Assembly: GCA_019916065.1 (NCBI GenBank)
Contig: CM034241.1
Span: forward strand, 21,219,541 to 21,283,540
DNA from: Vitellaria paradoxa
Lineage: Eukaryota > Streptophyta > Magnoliopsida > Ericales > Sapotaceae
Length of the DNA: 64,000 nt
Reading direction: 5' to 3'
The position numbers and the translations under genes are program-made. The notes beneath the pieces were generated by a model. The model ran no database searches and had not been told where the DNA came from. It worked only from the letters and a program-made list of their open reading frames with translations. Shown piece by piece: positions 35,018 to 48,021 of this stretch. Positions within the stretch are counted from its first letter, which is position 1, and each line of letters begins with the position of its first letter.

Positions 35018-38000
35018 ATGCTTTTAAGGTCTGGTAAACTTGTTGGAAACAGATCTGAATTGCATTCTCCATCTTCTCTTGCTGAATTGATTGAATTTGC
35101 TGCACTACATTCCAATCTGAATTTTCTGTTGCACATATGGATCCACCACCTGTTCTGCCGGAAGGAAGTGTTCAAGGAGAGAATGATCAAATGGATCAAA
35201 ACATCCTTAGACCTCTCCGGGAATATCTTTATCCAGCTAGACAAACCACTCCATCTTGCATTGTTCTTCCAAATGGACATCAGAATTTTTATCTTAAACC
35301 TGGAACAATTCAGCTGTTACCAACTTTTCATGGCATGGACTCAGAAAATCCTTATATGCATATGAAAGAATTTGAAGATGTTTGTGGAACTTGCATGGAT
35401 AGGAATGTTAATGAGGACATGGTTAGGCTTAAATTATTTCCATTTTCATTGAAAGACAAGGCAAAAATGTGGTTGAATTCACTTGAGCCTAGATCAATAG
35501 GTACTTGGAGAGACATGCAAACAAAATTTTTGAAGAAGTATTTTCCTGCAAATAGAACTGTGATTCTTCAACAGCAAATAATGAATTTTGTGTGTAAATC
35601 CAATGAAACATTTGCTCAAGCATGGGAAAGATTCAAGGAATTATTGCAAGCATGTCCACATCATGGTTTTGAATCTTGGAGAATTGTTAATTTTTTCCAT
35701 AATGCATTAACTCCAAATCTGAAAATGTTGGTTGCCACCATGTGTAATGGTGAATTCTATGACAAAACTGCTGAAGAGGCTTTACATTTCTTTGATGCTT
35801 TAGCTGAAAACACTAAACAGTGGGAGGTAGTCTCCCCATTTTGTTCTGAATTTTCTGACAGATCAAATGATAGAGGAAAGCTCCATCTCAATGAGGCAGA
35901 TGATGTTGGAGCTAGGCTGGCTGCATTGTCAAGAAAGATTGAATTGATGGAGCAAAAGAAGCAAACATTGAAGGAGAGTGAAGTTAAGTGTGTGATGTGT
36001 GAAACCGCAGACCACAGGACTGATGATTGCCCAACACTTCCAGCCTTTAAGGAAGTTCTCTATGGTCAAGCAAATCCCACACAAGCTGCAAGACCCTTCA
36101 ATCAAAATCAGGGGATGAACACATATTCGCAAGGCCATAGTCCATATTCGAATAGCTACAACCCTGGCTACAGAAATCATCCAAACCTTTCTTGGAAAGC
36201 AGAAGCACAGAACCAACAATACCAACCTCAACAAAATGTGCAACCCCAACCATTTCCATCCTCAGCCTTTTCAACCTCAGCAGAATTCAAATTTTTATCA
36301 GCCACCTCACAAAAGATCTTTGGAAGACACCTTGCAACAATTTATGCAAGGGCAGATTGGAACCAACAATCAGAATTCCAAGTTTCAAGAGCAGACAAAC
36401 AGGGCCATGGAAGACATCCGAAGTCAATTGTCAAAGCTAACTCAAGCTTTAACCATCAGAGAATCAGGAAAGCTTCCATCTCAGCCAAGACCAAATCCTA
36501 CAAGCCAAGTTCATTTCAGTGAATCATCTTCATCTGCTGCAAATGAAAATCTGGAGCATGTACAAGCTGTTTCAACATTGAGAAGTGGTAAGCAAATTGT
36601 CAAGCCAGATTACAAACCACCTGCTGAAGAAATTGAGGAAGAAAATGAGCAAGAAATCATGAAAAATGAAGAAGAAGTGCAGCTGAAACAGAAATTGGAC
36701 AGCAAAACAGAAAGTGAACAAAAACAGCAATTTAGCACTTCTGAGAAAGAAGTCATGTTTCAGAATGAAGAGCAAGAATTGAAGCAAAATGAAAGACTAA
36801 TTGGGGACAACAAGTTGGACAGACAATTTGAGGAAAAGCAGAATCTGAATCAAGAAAATCAGGAAATTCTGATGCAGCCAGAGGGATATTCGAATACCAG
36901 CAAGCAACATTCGAATAGCAGTAAGCAGCAAATCAGAATCCAGAGAACAGAGCAGGTAAATTCTGAAAATAAAGAGGAAATTTCTGACAATAAGAAAAAA
37001 TTTCTGAAGAAAATCAGTTTGAAAAGAGTGAGAAAGATTTTGAAAATAAAGAAATTTTGAATAAAACCAATTTGGACAAATCTGAATTTTTTCCAAAACT
37101 TCCATTTCCACAAAGATTGAACAAAGCCAAGAAAGAGAATTTGAATTCTGACATCTATGAATTGTTCAAACAAGTCAGAATCAATATTCCCTTACTTGAT
37201 GCAATTAAACAAAATCCATCCTATGGAAAATTTTTGAAAGATTTGTGTACTGTTAAGAGGAAAATGAATGTGAAAGAAAGAGCATTTTTGACTGAACAAG
37301 TGAGCTCCATTTTGCAATTTAAAACTCCTCCCAAATATAAAGATCCAGGTTGCCCCACCATAGCCTGCTTAATTGGGAATCAAAGGGTAGATCAAGCTTT
37401 GCTAGATTTAGGTGCAAGTGTCAACCTCTTACCATTCACTGTTTACAAACAGCTGGGGTTGGGAGAACTTAGACCTACAAGGGTGACATTACAACTTGCT
37501 GATAGGTCAGTTAAAGTCCCTAGGGGTGTGGTTGAGGATGTCTTGATTCAAGTGGATCATTTTTACTTTCCAGTGGACTTCATAGTGCTAGATACTCAGC
37601 CCATTCAAGGAAACCAACCAGCTGTACCTGTTATCCTAGGAAGACCATTTTTGGCCACCTCAAATGCCTTGATCAATTGTAGAACTGGAGTTATCAAGTT
37701 CTCCTTTGGAAACATGACAATTGAGAAAAACATCTTCAAGGTGACCAAGCAGCCGAGTGATTATGAGGAAGGTAGAGGAAGTTGATTGGATTCAAACAAC
37801 CACTCAAGATCACTTTGATAGAGAGTATTTTGATGACCCTTTGGAGAAAGCCTTAGTGAATAATGAGCAAGTAGATTTCCTAGCTGATTGTGACTTGGAG
37901 AATTGTGAGGGAGGAGAATTTGAGGAAATGAAAAATTCAGTGCTGATGATGAATCAGTGGAGACCAACTGTTGAGTCTTTAGAGCTGCCCATAGCCAAGC

Positions 38001-40936
38001 CTTTGTCATTTTTGGACCAGCCACCAAAACCTGAGAGAAAACCTTTGCCAAGTGACTTGAAATATGTATTTTTAGGTGAGGGAGAGTCCTATCCAGCTGT
38101 CATTTCATCTCAGCTGAGTTTGGACCAAGAAAATAGACTTGTGGAAGTCTTGAGGAAGCATAGAGGAGCTTTGGGCTGGACCATAGCAGACCTGCAAGGA
38201 ATCAGTCCATTGATTTGCACCCATAGGATATTTTTGGAGGATGAGGCCAAGCCTATTAGGCAAATGCAAAGGAGACTCAACCCCAACATGAAAGAGGTTG
38301 TTAGAGGGGAGGTAATCAAGCTTTTGGATGCTGGAATTATCTACCCCATCTCAGATTCTAAGTGGGTGAGTCCAACTCAGGTAGTGCCTAAGAAATCTGG
38401 AGTGACTGTGATTAAGAATGAAAAAGAGGAATTAGTTCCAATGCGCATCCAAACAGGATGGCGCATGTGCATAGATTATAGAAAGTTGAATGCAGTCACA
38501 AGGAAAGATCACTTCCCTCTTCCATTCCTAGATCAGGTATTGGAAAGAGTGGCAGGGCATGCATTTTACTGTTTCTTGGATGGTTACTCTGGGTATAATC
38601 AGATTGAGATTGCATTGGAGGATCAGGAAAAGACCACATTCACTTGCCCATTTGGCACATTTGCATATAGGCGTATGCCTTTTGGTCTTTGCAATGCTCC
38701 TGCAACATTTCAGAGATGTATGATGAGTCTGTTTAGTGATTTTGTAGAGAGATTCCTTGAAGTTTTTATGGATGACTTTTCAGTATATGGCAGTGACTTT
38801 GATACATGTTTGGGAAACTTAGAGAAGGTTTTGATTAGATGTGAGGAGAAAAACTTGGTTTTGAATTGGGAAAAATGCCACTTTATGGTAACTCATGGAA
38901 TTGTCCTTGGCCACATAGTGTCTTCTAGGGGGATAGAAGTAGACAAAGCTAAAGTGGAAATTATTCAAAAACTTCCTACCCCTAGATGTGTTAAGGATAT
39001 CAGATCATTCTTGGCCATGCTGGGTTTTATAGAAGGTTTATTGCATCATTCAGTGCCATTGCTAGACCTTTGTGCAACCTTCTATCCCAGGATGTTCCCT
39101 TTGATTGGACACCAGAGTGTCAGGCCTCATTTGATAGACTTAAGAGTTTGCTCACCTCAGCTCCCATTATGCAGCCACCAGACTGGACTTTACCATTTGA
39201 GATCATGTGTGATGCTAGTGATTGTGCCATTGGTGCAGTGCTAGGACAGAGGAGGGATAGGAGACCACATGTGTTGTACTATGCTAGCAAAACCCTTAGT
39301 GAAGCACAAAGGAATTACACTACTACTGAGAAGGAGTTGCTAGCAGTAGTATATGCCTTGGACAAGTTCAGATCATACCTGGTAGGTTCTCATGTCATAG
39401 TATACACTGACCATGCTGCTTTGAAGTATCTCTTGACCAAACCTGATGCTAAGCCTAGACTTATTAGATGGATTCTTCTGCTTCAAGAATTTGATTTAGA
39501 AATCAAGGACAAAAAGGGAGTTGAAAATGTAGTTGCTGATCACCTTTCTAGACTCCCACATCAAGATTTAGCATCTTTGATTCTCCCATCAATGAGACAT
39601 TCCCTGATGAGCAGTTGTTCCACATAGACTCTTCTGAGGTACCTTGGTTTGCAGATATAGCCAACTACCTAGCTTCAGGTATTGTGCCTTCTCACTGGAC
39701 CATGTTGGATAGAAGGAAGTTCTTTAGGAATGTGAGACACTTTTTCTGGGATGACCCTTATTTGTTTAAGTATTGCTCAGATCAAGTCATAAGGAGATGC
39801 ATACCCGAGAGTGAAGTACAGAGTGTCATTAGTTTTTGTCATACTCTTGCATGTGGAGGTCATTTTTCAGCTAGGAAGACAGTGGCAAAGATTTTACAGA
39901 GTGGATTGTTTTGGCCTACCATGTTTAGGGATGTGCATGCCTTTTGTGTTGCTTGTGATAGGTGTCAAAGGCTTGGTAAGATCACTAGGAGAAACATGAT
40001 GCCACTTCACCCCATTTATGTGCTTGATATCTTTGATTGTTGGGGTATGGATTTTATGGGACCATTTGTGAATTCATTTGGCAATGAGTATATCTTAGTG
40101 GCAGTGGATTATGTTTCAAAGTGGATAGAAGCTATACCAACTAAGACCAATGACCACAAGGTAGTGATAAAATTTTTGAAGGAAAATGTGTTTTCAAGAT
40201 TTGGAATGCCAAAGGCCATGATAAGTGATAGGGGAACACATTTTTGCAATAGACATGTTGGTCTTTTGATGAAGAAGTATGGGGTGTTACATAAGGTTGG
40301 AACATCTTACCACCCCCAAACAAGTGGACAAGCTGAATTAGCCAATAGAGAGATCAAAAGAATCATTGAAAAAACAGTGAATCCCACAAGGAAAGATTGG
40401 TCTTTGAAATTGGTTGATGCACTTTGGGCTTATAGGACTGCCTACAAGACTATCCTAGGCATGTCTCCTTATAGGTTAGTGTATGGAAAAGCTTGTCATC
40501 TTCCTGTGGAACTTGAACACAAGGCTTTTTGGGCAGTGAGACATTTTAATGAGAGCATCACTGAATCTGGTTTTCAAAGAAAATTGCAACTAAATGAGCT
40601 TGAGGAGATTAGAAATGATGCATATGAGAATGCTAAGATCACCAAGGATAGAGTGAAGAAATGGCATGATACACATATCCTCAAAAGAGAGTTGTTTGTG
40701 GGTCAAAAGGTCTTGTTGTATGACTCAAGGTTACACTTGTTTCCCGGGAAATTGAAGTCCAGATGGAGTGGTCCATATGTGATTCAGAATATCACTGAGT
40801 TTGGGGCTGTTGACATTCAAAATCCAACCTCCAAAATGTTTTTAGAGTGAATGGACAGAGATTGAAAGAGTATCATGAGAATTTTGTTGCTGAAGTGGAG
40901 AGTTGGGATCTTGAAGATCCCCCAAATTCTGTTTGA
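35018..40936 (+). pseudogene. Athila gag-pol, copy 2, broken by single-base indels
   Basis: Same start (ATG at 35018), domains and order as copy 1. The frame is broken by single-base differences near 35110 (C-run), 36258 (extra A), 36995-37000 (A-run), 37771 (extra G), 39010 (C-run), 39574 (C-run) and 40833-40836 (A-run). A 3-base deletion near 35145 removes one or two Pro codons. The catalytic motifs are all still readable ([35 protein letters not shown]). The integrase is continuous here where copy 1 is shifted (T-run at 40526-40530). True substitutions against copy 1 are few (about ten in 6 kb by eye). Many breaks are homopolymer differences, so sequencing error is a real alternative to decay. 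Confidence 0.85.
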
Positions 40937-41536
40937 ATGGAGGAAGAATTCTGATTTTGTATCATAGTAGTGTAGGTTCTGTTATGTTTTTGAATTTTCT
41001 GTTTTCTTTGGTTTTTGTAATTTTCTTTCTTTCATCTAAAAAAAAAAAAAAAAAAATTTTCAGTTTGCAAGTTTTAACACATTGGTTTCAGCAAGTTTCA
41101 TGAAGAATTGAGAATTTCTGCTTTATGTTTTACTGATATTTGAATTTTCAAAGGTTGGAACTGACATGTGCTATTTGAGGTAGCAACATCACTTGTGGTG
41201 GACCTACTTGAGAGTCAAATGGAATAAATGCATTGGCTTGATTTGTTTTGGGAGTATAATGCATTAACCAAAGTGGGTAGCACATGCTTTCAAAGTGTTT
41301 CAGAATGCAGCCAAAGAATTTCATTGAGCATGCTTCATTAAGGATCAAGTCACATCAGCAGGTGCAACAAAAACTGATCAAATCTGGTACTGCTATTAAG
41401 TCCAAATCAGATGAGAAACTCATTCATTCGAATAGCTGAATAGTCATTTGAATAGGCCATCTGAGCACAAAATCTCATCTGTGAACAGCAACCCATCTTG
41501 CATACTTACTGATTTCCTGCATCTTGGTTGTTTGTG

Positions 41537-41761
41537 ATGCTTGGCAAAACCTCACTGATCTTAATTACACTCAACCCATTTTGTATTGTTTTGGTTCTAC
41601 TGATTTGCATTTTCTTTGAGAATATTGCATTGAACAAGTTGGGGGGAGCAACTGTTTTGGTAATACCTTGGAGTTTCAGCTGGTCTACATCACTCAAACA
41701 TGTTAACCTTAAACTCAGCAGGTACCCTCTTTTCCTTTGCACTTTATTCCAAATTGATTGA
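41537..41761 (+). CDS. Short hydrophobic ORF in the spacer, copy 2 (unassigned)
   Basis: This is the same hydrophobic frame as 29144-29383 up to about codon 64. Its C-terminus differs because of indels near 41725-41745. No family recognised. Confidence 0.18.
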   Translation: MLGKTSLILITLNPFCIVLVLLICIFFENIALNKLGGATVLVIPWSFSWSTSLKHVNLKLSRYPLFLCTLFQID

Positions 41762-42431
41762 CTTGTTTGTGCATTGAGGACAATGCTTGTTTTAGTTGGG
41801 GGGGGGACACAATCTGAGTTTGTGAATGTGAATAGTTTTGACTGAAATTTGCTGAATTGGGTGATTGGATATGATCAGAATGTTTTGAATATGATTTGGA
41901 ATTGCTTGAATTGAATTAAGATCATGCTTATGTCAGTTTGAGTTTGCATATGTTGAAAATTTGAAAAAAAAAAATTTTTTGAAACTTTGGAAAAATTGCA
42001 AAACTTCTTCTTGAATTAGTTGTTCTTTTGAAATAATTTCGAATCTTAGCTGTTGGCAAAACTTAATTTGAGTATTCTTAAGAAATGGAGAAGAATTTCT
42101 GGTTTTCTGGACACTGGAATTGCAAAGTGCTGATAACCCGTATTCGAATATGGGTCTGGGTATTCGAATATGATGTCAGTTTTAATCCTGTATATACCCG
42201 TAAGTGGCCCCATTTAAGGTCCTGTTCTATTCGAATACGAGCCCTGGTGCCCACAACCCTGAAACCTTCACCATTCCACATCTTCTTCCAGCCTTTTACT
42301 TTCAGATTATCTGAGTGAGATTTTGAGTTGACATTGAAGGGAAGATTCAGATACAGAGCTGCGATTGAAGAAGCTAGGGTTTACAGCTTTGGAGAATTTC
42401 TGATAAAGGGTGAAAAATCAAGTGAAGCAAA

Positions 42432-43811
42432 ATGCCACCAAAGAGGATGAAGAAGATGGCTTACAAAGGAAAGGCTAAGAGAAGGAGCATGAGGATTTTG
42501 AGCCAACATGGTAAGGGTTCTTCACTTGTTGTTCAGGAACCCATAACTTATGAACTGTCATCCTCTAAATCAGACCGTAGGTCTTCCTCTAGAACAGAAT
42601 CATTCCATTCTGTAGGCAATGAGAGTTTGAGTGAGAGACATGATGCTCATGTCTCTAATGTTGAAAAGGAAAACTCTGTTGGAGTTCCTGAGAATGTGCC
42701 GATTGAGGAACACACCTCTGCTCCTGAGGATGAGGTCCACACCTCTGAAAAGGTTCCTGAAGATGAACCTGAAGCACAACCTGGCCATGATCTGTTTGAT
42801 GAGGGTTCTTTTGATAATTTGAGGTTTTCCAACAAAGCTTCAAAGCTGAAATTTGATGAGAATTACAGCAAGAGAGCTGTGTTGACTGAAAGAGGAATTA
42901 AATTGGAGGATTACAATGAACCACCCTATGAATTGTTAGAGTTATTTGAGCAAAGGGGCTGGGTACATTGGGTTACAACCAGTAGGAGGGCTGTGGTACC
43001 ATATGTGAGGGAATTTTACTCAAATGCTGAAATGGGTATGATTCATGGGAGACCTGAGATAAACTCTAAGGTTAGAGGGAAGAGAATTAGTTTGAATCTT
43101 GAGAAGATTTCCTTCATAGGTCATTTGCCTGTTGAAAGAATACCCGAATCCACACCTAAACAAAAAGCAAAATGGGAGAAGCAATTGCATAAGGACAATT
43201 TGGCTAGGCTCTTCACAGCCAACCCTCGAGCTCAATGGACCACTTCTAGGATGTCCAAGTCAGGAATTACTCCCAAAAGTAATATCCTTCACATGCTGGT
43301 CTGTTCTTTATTTCTGCCCCATGCTTACAAGTCAACCATCACTCTTGAACAAGCCATGATTATGGGAAAGATGTTGTTAGGCATTCCCATGGATTTACCT
43401 TACCACATTTGGTTGGTTATTTCTCATGTGGTAGAGAAACCAGAATCCACTGCTGGGCTGCCTTTTGGAGGTTTAATTACAGAGATAATTGAGCACTTTT
43501 TGGGAATAGAGGAAGAGGCAGGAATGGCCATTGTGAAAGCTGCTCCTTTGATAGACAAAATATCCATGAATCGAAGTCGAGGACAATTGAAGAAGGCTAC
43601 TCCACCTGCAGTTGAGAACAACCAGCAGCAGCCAGCAGAGGAGGAGGCAACTGAAGCAGCCCCCATGAGCACAGAGGAGAAGTTGAAATTAATCCAGAAA
43701 AATCAAGAAGTGCTGATGAGGGAAGTGAGTGAGCTGAGACAGGGGCAGCAGAAGCTTATTCGAATGGTGGAAAGCATATTCGAATGGAGTCAAGAAGGGA
43801 GAAATGCTTAA
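42432..43811 (+). CDS. Athila ORF3, copy 2, intact 459 codons
   Basis: The frame runs from ATG at 42432 to TAA at 43811. The N-terminus is basic (KRMKKMAYKGKAKRRSMR) and resembles a nuclear-localisation-type patch. Residues about 45-130 are acidic and Ser/Glu-rich. Residues about 150-390 form the conserved part (YELLELFEQRGWVHWVTTSR, LEKISFIGHLPVERIPEST, SNILHMLVCSLFLPHAYKST), similar in character to the plant 'putative plant transposon protein' domain (PF20167-like). The C-terminus is Gln/Glu-rich with a coiled coil (STEEKLKLIQKNQEVLMREV). It sits where some Athila elements have an env-like gene. I see no signal peptide or clear membrane anchor, so I do not call it an envelope protein. Its function is unknown. 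It is undamaged here although gag-pol upstream has several breaks. Confidence 0.8.
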   Translation: MPPKRMKKMAYKGKAKRRSMRILSQHGKGSSLVVQEPITYELSSSKSDRRSSSRTESFHSVGNESLSERHDAHVSNVEKENSVGVPENVPIEEHTSAPEDEVHTSEKVPEDEPEAQPGHDLFDEGSFDNLRFSNKASKLKFDENYSKRAVLTERGIKLEDYNEPPYELLELFEQRGWVHWVTTSRRAVVPYVREFYSNAEMGMIHGRPEINSKVRGKRISLNLEKISFIGHLPVERIPESTPKQKAKWEKQLHKDNLARLFTANPRAQWTTSRMSKSGITPKSNILHMLVCSLFLPHAYKSTITLEQAMIMGKMLLGIPMDLPYHIWLVISHVVEKPESTAGLPFGGLITEIIEHFLGIEEEAGMAIVKAAPLIDKISMNRSRGQLKKATPPAVENNQQQPAEEEATEAAPMSTEEKLKLIQKNQEVLMREVSELRQGQQKLIRMVESIFEWSQEGRNA

Positions 43812-44793
43812 TTTCAGTACTTCAGCCATGATCCAGACTCTTTTGTCCTTGAAACCAGATTTTTGACAACAAATCTTCAGAATATTTCAAATATGTTTTG
43901 TCAACAATAGGATTTGGATTAATGTTCCTGCTGTTTGTTTCTTTTGATTAGGATTAAGTTGTTTTGTTTTACTTTTGCTACCTAGGACTTTGAACTTTCA
44001 ACTTGGAATGAATGAAATTTCTGTTTTCTTGGAATTAGTAATGTCATTTGCATAAATTGGATTGAGCTGAGTTGAAGTATGAAATTTTAAGAGTTGTTGT
44101 GGTTGCCATGTGTTTTTAAGTTGAAAAGTGTGTGAATGGATTTAGTTTGAGGATTGTTGATCTAACATTTGTCTTGAAGAATGAATTTATGAATGAATAA
44201 TGTGTTTTATGGATTTCCAGATATAGTGGAGACTTAAAACCTGAAGTGAGATATTTGAGCCTTAAACTTTGTCATGAGAGACTTCATTTACTCTAAGGGC
44301 TTTCCAAAAGCTCAAGCTTTTTGCACTTCAAATTTCTTCAATAACTCCACTTATACTATTTTGCTTTGGGTGTTTGTGAAGTGATGGATGAATGGAACTA
44401 GACTTCTGATTCTTAACTTTTATGGTTGAATGGAATGAAATCATAGAAATGATATTAGGCCATTTTTCTTAACATTTGAGCTTGGAATGCCTTTCTTTGA
44501 TGAACATCATCCTTGGAGCCAAGTTTGAGCTTTATTAGAGCATTCATACTTCTTTATTCTTACCACATCATACCTTTAACCATTATGAATGCTCTTTAGC
44601 CTTCCCTAACAGATTGGAATACACTGAAAATATTAAGGAAGAGAAATGAACAACACTTTGGGATTTTGAGGTGAGAAGAAAGAAAATGAATGGAATGAGG
44701 AAAAGAAAATGTTAAGGGAAATTGTTGATAAAAAGAAAATCAAAAAGGTGGAAAACTATTTTACTTTTGAAAAACATTCACTTGAGGTCAATT

Positions 44794-44831
<38 letters not shown>

Positions 44832-45531
44832 GAAGAATTGAGAAGGGTGGAAGAAAGTTTATTTCAGTGTTCCAAATCAGTTTTTGAATTCCTTATCCTT
44901 CCCTTCTATTACCTTATTAAACCTCATGGCCCCATTACAACCCATTGCAAGTCCTAATTGATCTTTGAAAGAATTTTCATTCAATTGTGAAATTTAGGAA
45001 TTAAGGAATCATGGTGAAAATTCTGAAATTATTTGCTACATCATTCCTTCATGGAGTTATGCCAAGTCTAATTCTTTCTTGAATACATCGTTTTTGACTT
45101 GTTGATGCCACCTTCTAGAATTTGATGAACATTTACTCTTAATAGGGGCATCTTGAGTGAAACCTTGTGTGCTCTATTTTCTTTGGAGTGAATTCCAAGG
45201 TGAGATTTGAAGTCAAAACTTGGGAATGAAATGGAATGCAAAGTTCAGGATTAAATGAAGTTCTAAAAGATGTATGTTAAGATTGATAGAGTTAAAAGCT
45301 GCTATTCATTCACATTCATTTCACACATTTGGCAAGTTTCACATCTCTTATAAAATTTTAAATTTTAAACTTTGCTTATGAAAATTTTTGCTCATGGTGT
45401 TGACTAATTCCATATGAATAGCTGAAATATCATTCGAAATTGAAATGAAATTAATGCTTTTGGATTTCTCTCCTATTTCTTCTATTTAGAAGCATTACTA
45501 GGGACTAGTAATGTTGTAGTTGGGGGGTGTG

Positions 45532-47052
45532 TGATTGGACATCAATTGATACATATTTATACATTCAAATTACACTTGCACACATCATAAAAAGACATAA
45601 AATCTATGTTTTGTGCAGATTTCATCTCCATATCTCCAAAGTGGATTGTGTGTTGATTTCCATCACAAGAACAAGAAATTAAGCTACATTGAGGATGTTG
45701 AGAAGAAAGCATGCTGCACAACACATCAAAGGATTGAAGCTATTTCAGAAGAAGAAGAAAATTCAGTTGAAATCAGTGCAAAGAAATCAGAATCACTATT
45801 CTGGAAATTTCTGCAGCAGGGGATCGTATTCGAATATGGGTTTACTGTATTCGAATATGAGCTTCTTCACAGCAACGAATTCCATGTGACCCCAACTTCC
45901 CCACGTGATGTAATCTGCAATCCAGGGAGGGCAAATCAGGAAAAGATATAGGAGAGAGAAGAAGCCATCATGAAGGGAACATTCGGTTAGAGGAGAGAGA
46001 AAAGATATAGGAGAGAGAAGGAAGAAGAAGTGGAGAGGAGACCCACGCGACAGAAAACAGAGAGCATTCGGCTGGGAAGAAATTCAGATTTCGTAGAGAG
46101 AGTTTTTAGAGAGTTTTTCATTGAGAGTTCAGAGTTTTATATTGGAATTTTAATTCAGCATTGGAGTTTTGGAGATTTACACATTGAATTCATTCCAATT
46201 TCTGTAATCAGATTTGAAGTCTAAATCCATTTAACTTTCAATTTCAGATTGCAATGTCTTCCAATCAGATTTCCATTTCTGTTTTTCTTCTTTTCAACAT
46301 GCTCGGCTAAGTTTTCTTGAGCCAAGGCAAGGGTAATGCCCTTCCAATGAATCTCAAGTGGCCGAACTTCATGAATTTACCTTGAGTTTTTATGGTTATC
46401 AAATCAATTTGCAGCTGGGTGTCTTAGAACTCATTGATTCAAGACCCGATTAATCCAACTTTGTATATCCTATTGATGAGTTCATAGGTGTTGCTTAACT
46501 TAGAACTCTCATGACATTGTTGTATGTGGGTTGCTAGAATTAGAACTCCTATTGTCCTTAAAATAGGTTATGCACATTGAGTGTTTAATCCATGGTTTGT
46601 TTCAATTGAAATTAATTTTCTCAAAAATCAGTACAAATTGATTTGGTAATTTATAAGCTCTTGGCACTTGAAATTCATTTGGATTGGTATTAAACTTGCC
46701 TTGCTCAACCTTTTTATCATTTAATCTTTAGTTTAAATTCACTTTGCTTTTGGAAAGTTAGTTCAAAATCATCAACCAACCAAATCAGATTTTAATTTTC
46801 TATTTTACATTTTTCTGTGAGTAGTGTTTTGCCAAATTAATCTCCATTAGAGTCATTCACTTCATTGCTCCCTAGATCCCTGTGGAAATGACCTGGGACT
46901 TACCAGTTATTTTGTGCTTCAACCACACCTTGCACTTGGGGGAAAACTTGTCTTGACTTACCTCACTTAACATTTTCTTTAACTTTGAATTTATAATCTG
47001 AATTTTCATTTGAGCTTTTATCTTGAAGTGAGGTAATTAAACAGAACAAGCA
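45532..47052 (+). repeat. Athila LTR3 (1521 bp)
   Basis: It starts TGATTGGACATC after the purine tract and ends GAACAAGCA at 47052. It shares the LTR2 variants. It is followed directly by a 93-bp satellite monomer (CATGGTG...) rather than by a primer-binding site, so it is the real 3' end of an element inserted in that satellite. CATGG at 47053-47057 is the expected TSD copy. Confidence 0.9.
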
Positions 47053-48021
47053 CATGGTGTTGTATAAAATCGGGTCCTGATTTAGGTGGTGGAGAAGGAT
47101 CATTGTGGATTGGATCCGTCCGGTGGAGTAACTTTCAAGAACCTTGCATGGCGGTGTATAGAATCGGTCCATATTTAGGTGGTGAGAAGGATCATTGTGG
47201 ATTGGATCCGGTCCGGTGGGAGTAACTTTCAGAACCTTGCATGGCGGTGTATAGAATCGAGTCCATATTTAGTGGTGGAGAAGGATCATTGTGGATTGGA
47301 TCCGTCCGGTGGGAGTAACTTTCAAGAACCTTGCATGGTGGTTTAGAATCGGGTCCAATTTAGGTGGTGGAGAAGGATCATTGTGGATTGGATCCGGTCC
47401 GGTGGGAGTAACTTTCAAGAACCTTGCATGGTGGTGTAGAATCGCGTCCAGATTTAGGTGGTGGAGAATGATCATTGTGGATTGGATCCGGTCCGGTGGA
47501 GTAAGTTTTAAGAACCTTGCGTGGTGGTTTGAATCGCGTCCAATTTAGGTGGTGGAAAAGGATCATTGTGGATTGGATCCGGTCTGGCGGGAGCAACTTT
47601 CAAGAACCTTGCATGGTGGTGATAGAATCGCGTCCAGATTTAGGTGGTGGAAAAGGATCATTGTGGATTGGATCCGGTCCGGTGGGAGCAACTTTCAAGA
47701 ACCTTGCAGGTGGTGTATAGATCCGGTCCAGATTTAGGTGGTGGAAAAGGATCATTGTGGATTGGATCCGGTCCGGTAGGAGTAACTTTCAAGAACCTTG
47801 CATGGTGGTGTATAGAACCGGGTCCATTTAGGTGGTGAGAAGGATGGTTTGGAGTGGATCCGGTCCGGTAGGAGTAACTTTCAAGAATCTTGCATGGTGG
47901 TTTATAGAATCGGTCCAGATTTAGGTGGTGGAGAGGATGGTTTGGAGTGATCCATCTAGTAGGAGTAACTTTCAAAAACTTTCTATCGTGGTGTATAGAA
48001 TCTAGTCTAGATTTAGGTGGA
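47053..48021. repeat. 93-bp satellite array, about 10.4 monomers
   Basis: Monomer starts (at CATGG or its variant) fall at 47053, 47147, 47240, 47334, 47427, 47520, 47612, 47707, 47801, 47892 and 47983, a spacing of 91-95. Each monomer contains GATTTAGGTGGTGG, ATTGTGGATTGGATCCGG and GTAACTTTCAAGAACCTTG. The last two units are more diverged and the array fades at about 48021. Reading frames inside it, on both strands, come from the repeat and are not genes. Confidence 0.9.

Noticed and set aside
47053..48021. CRISPR-like array
   Set aside because: The whole 93-bp unit is repeated with no unique spacers, and this is plant nuclear DNA.
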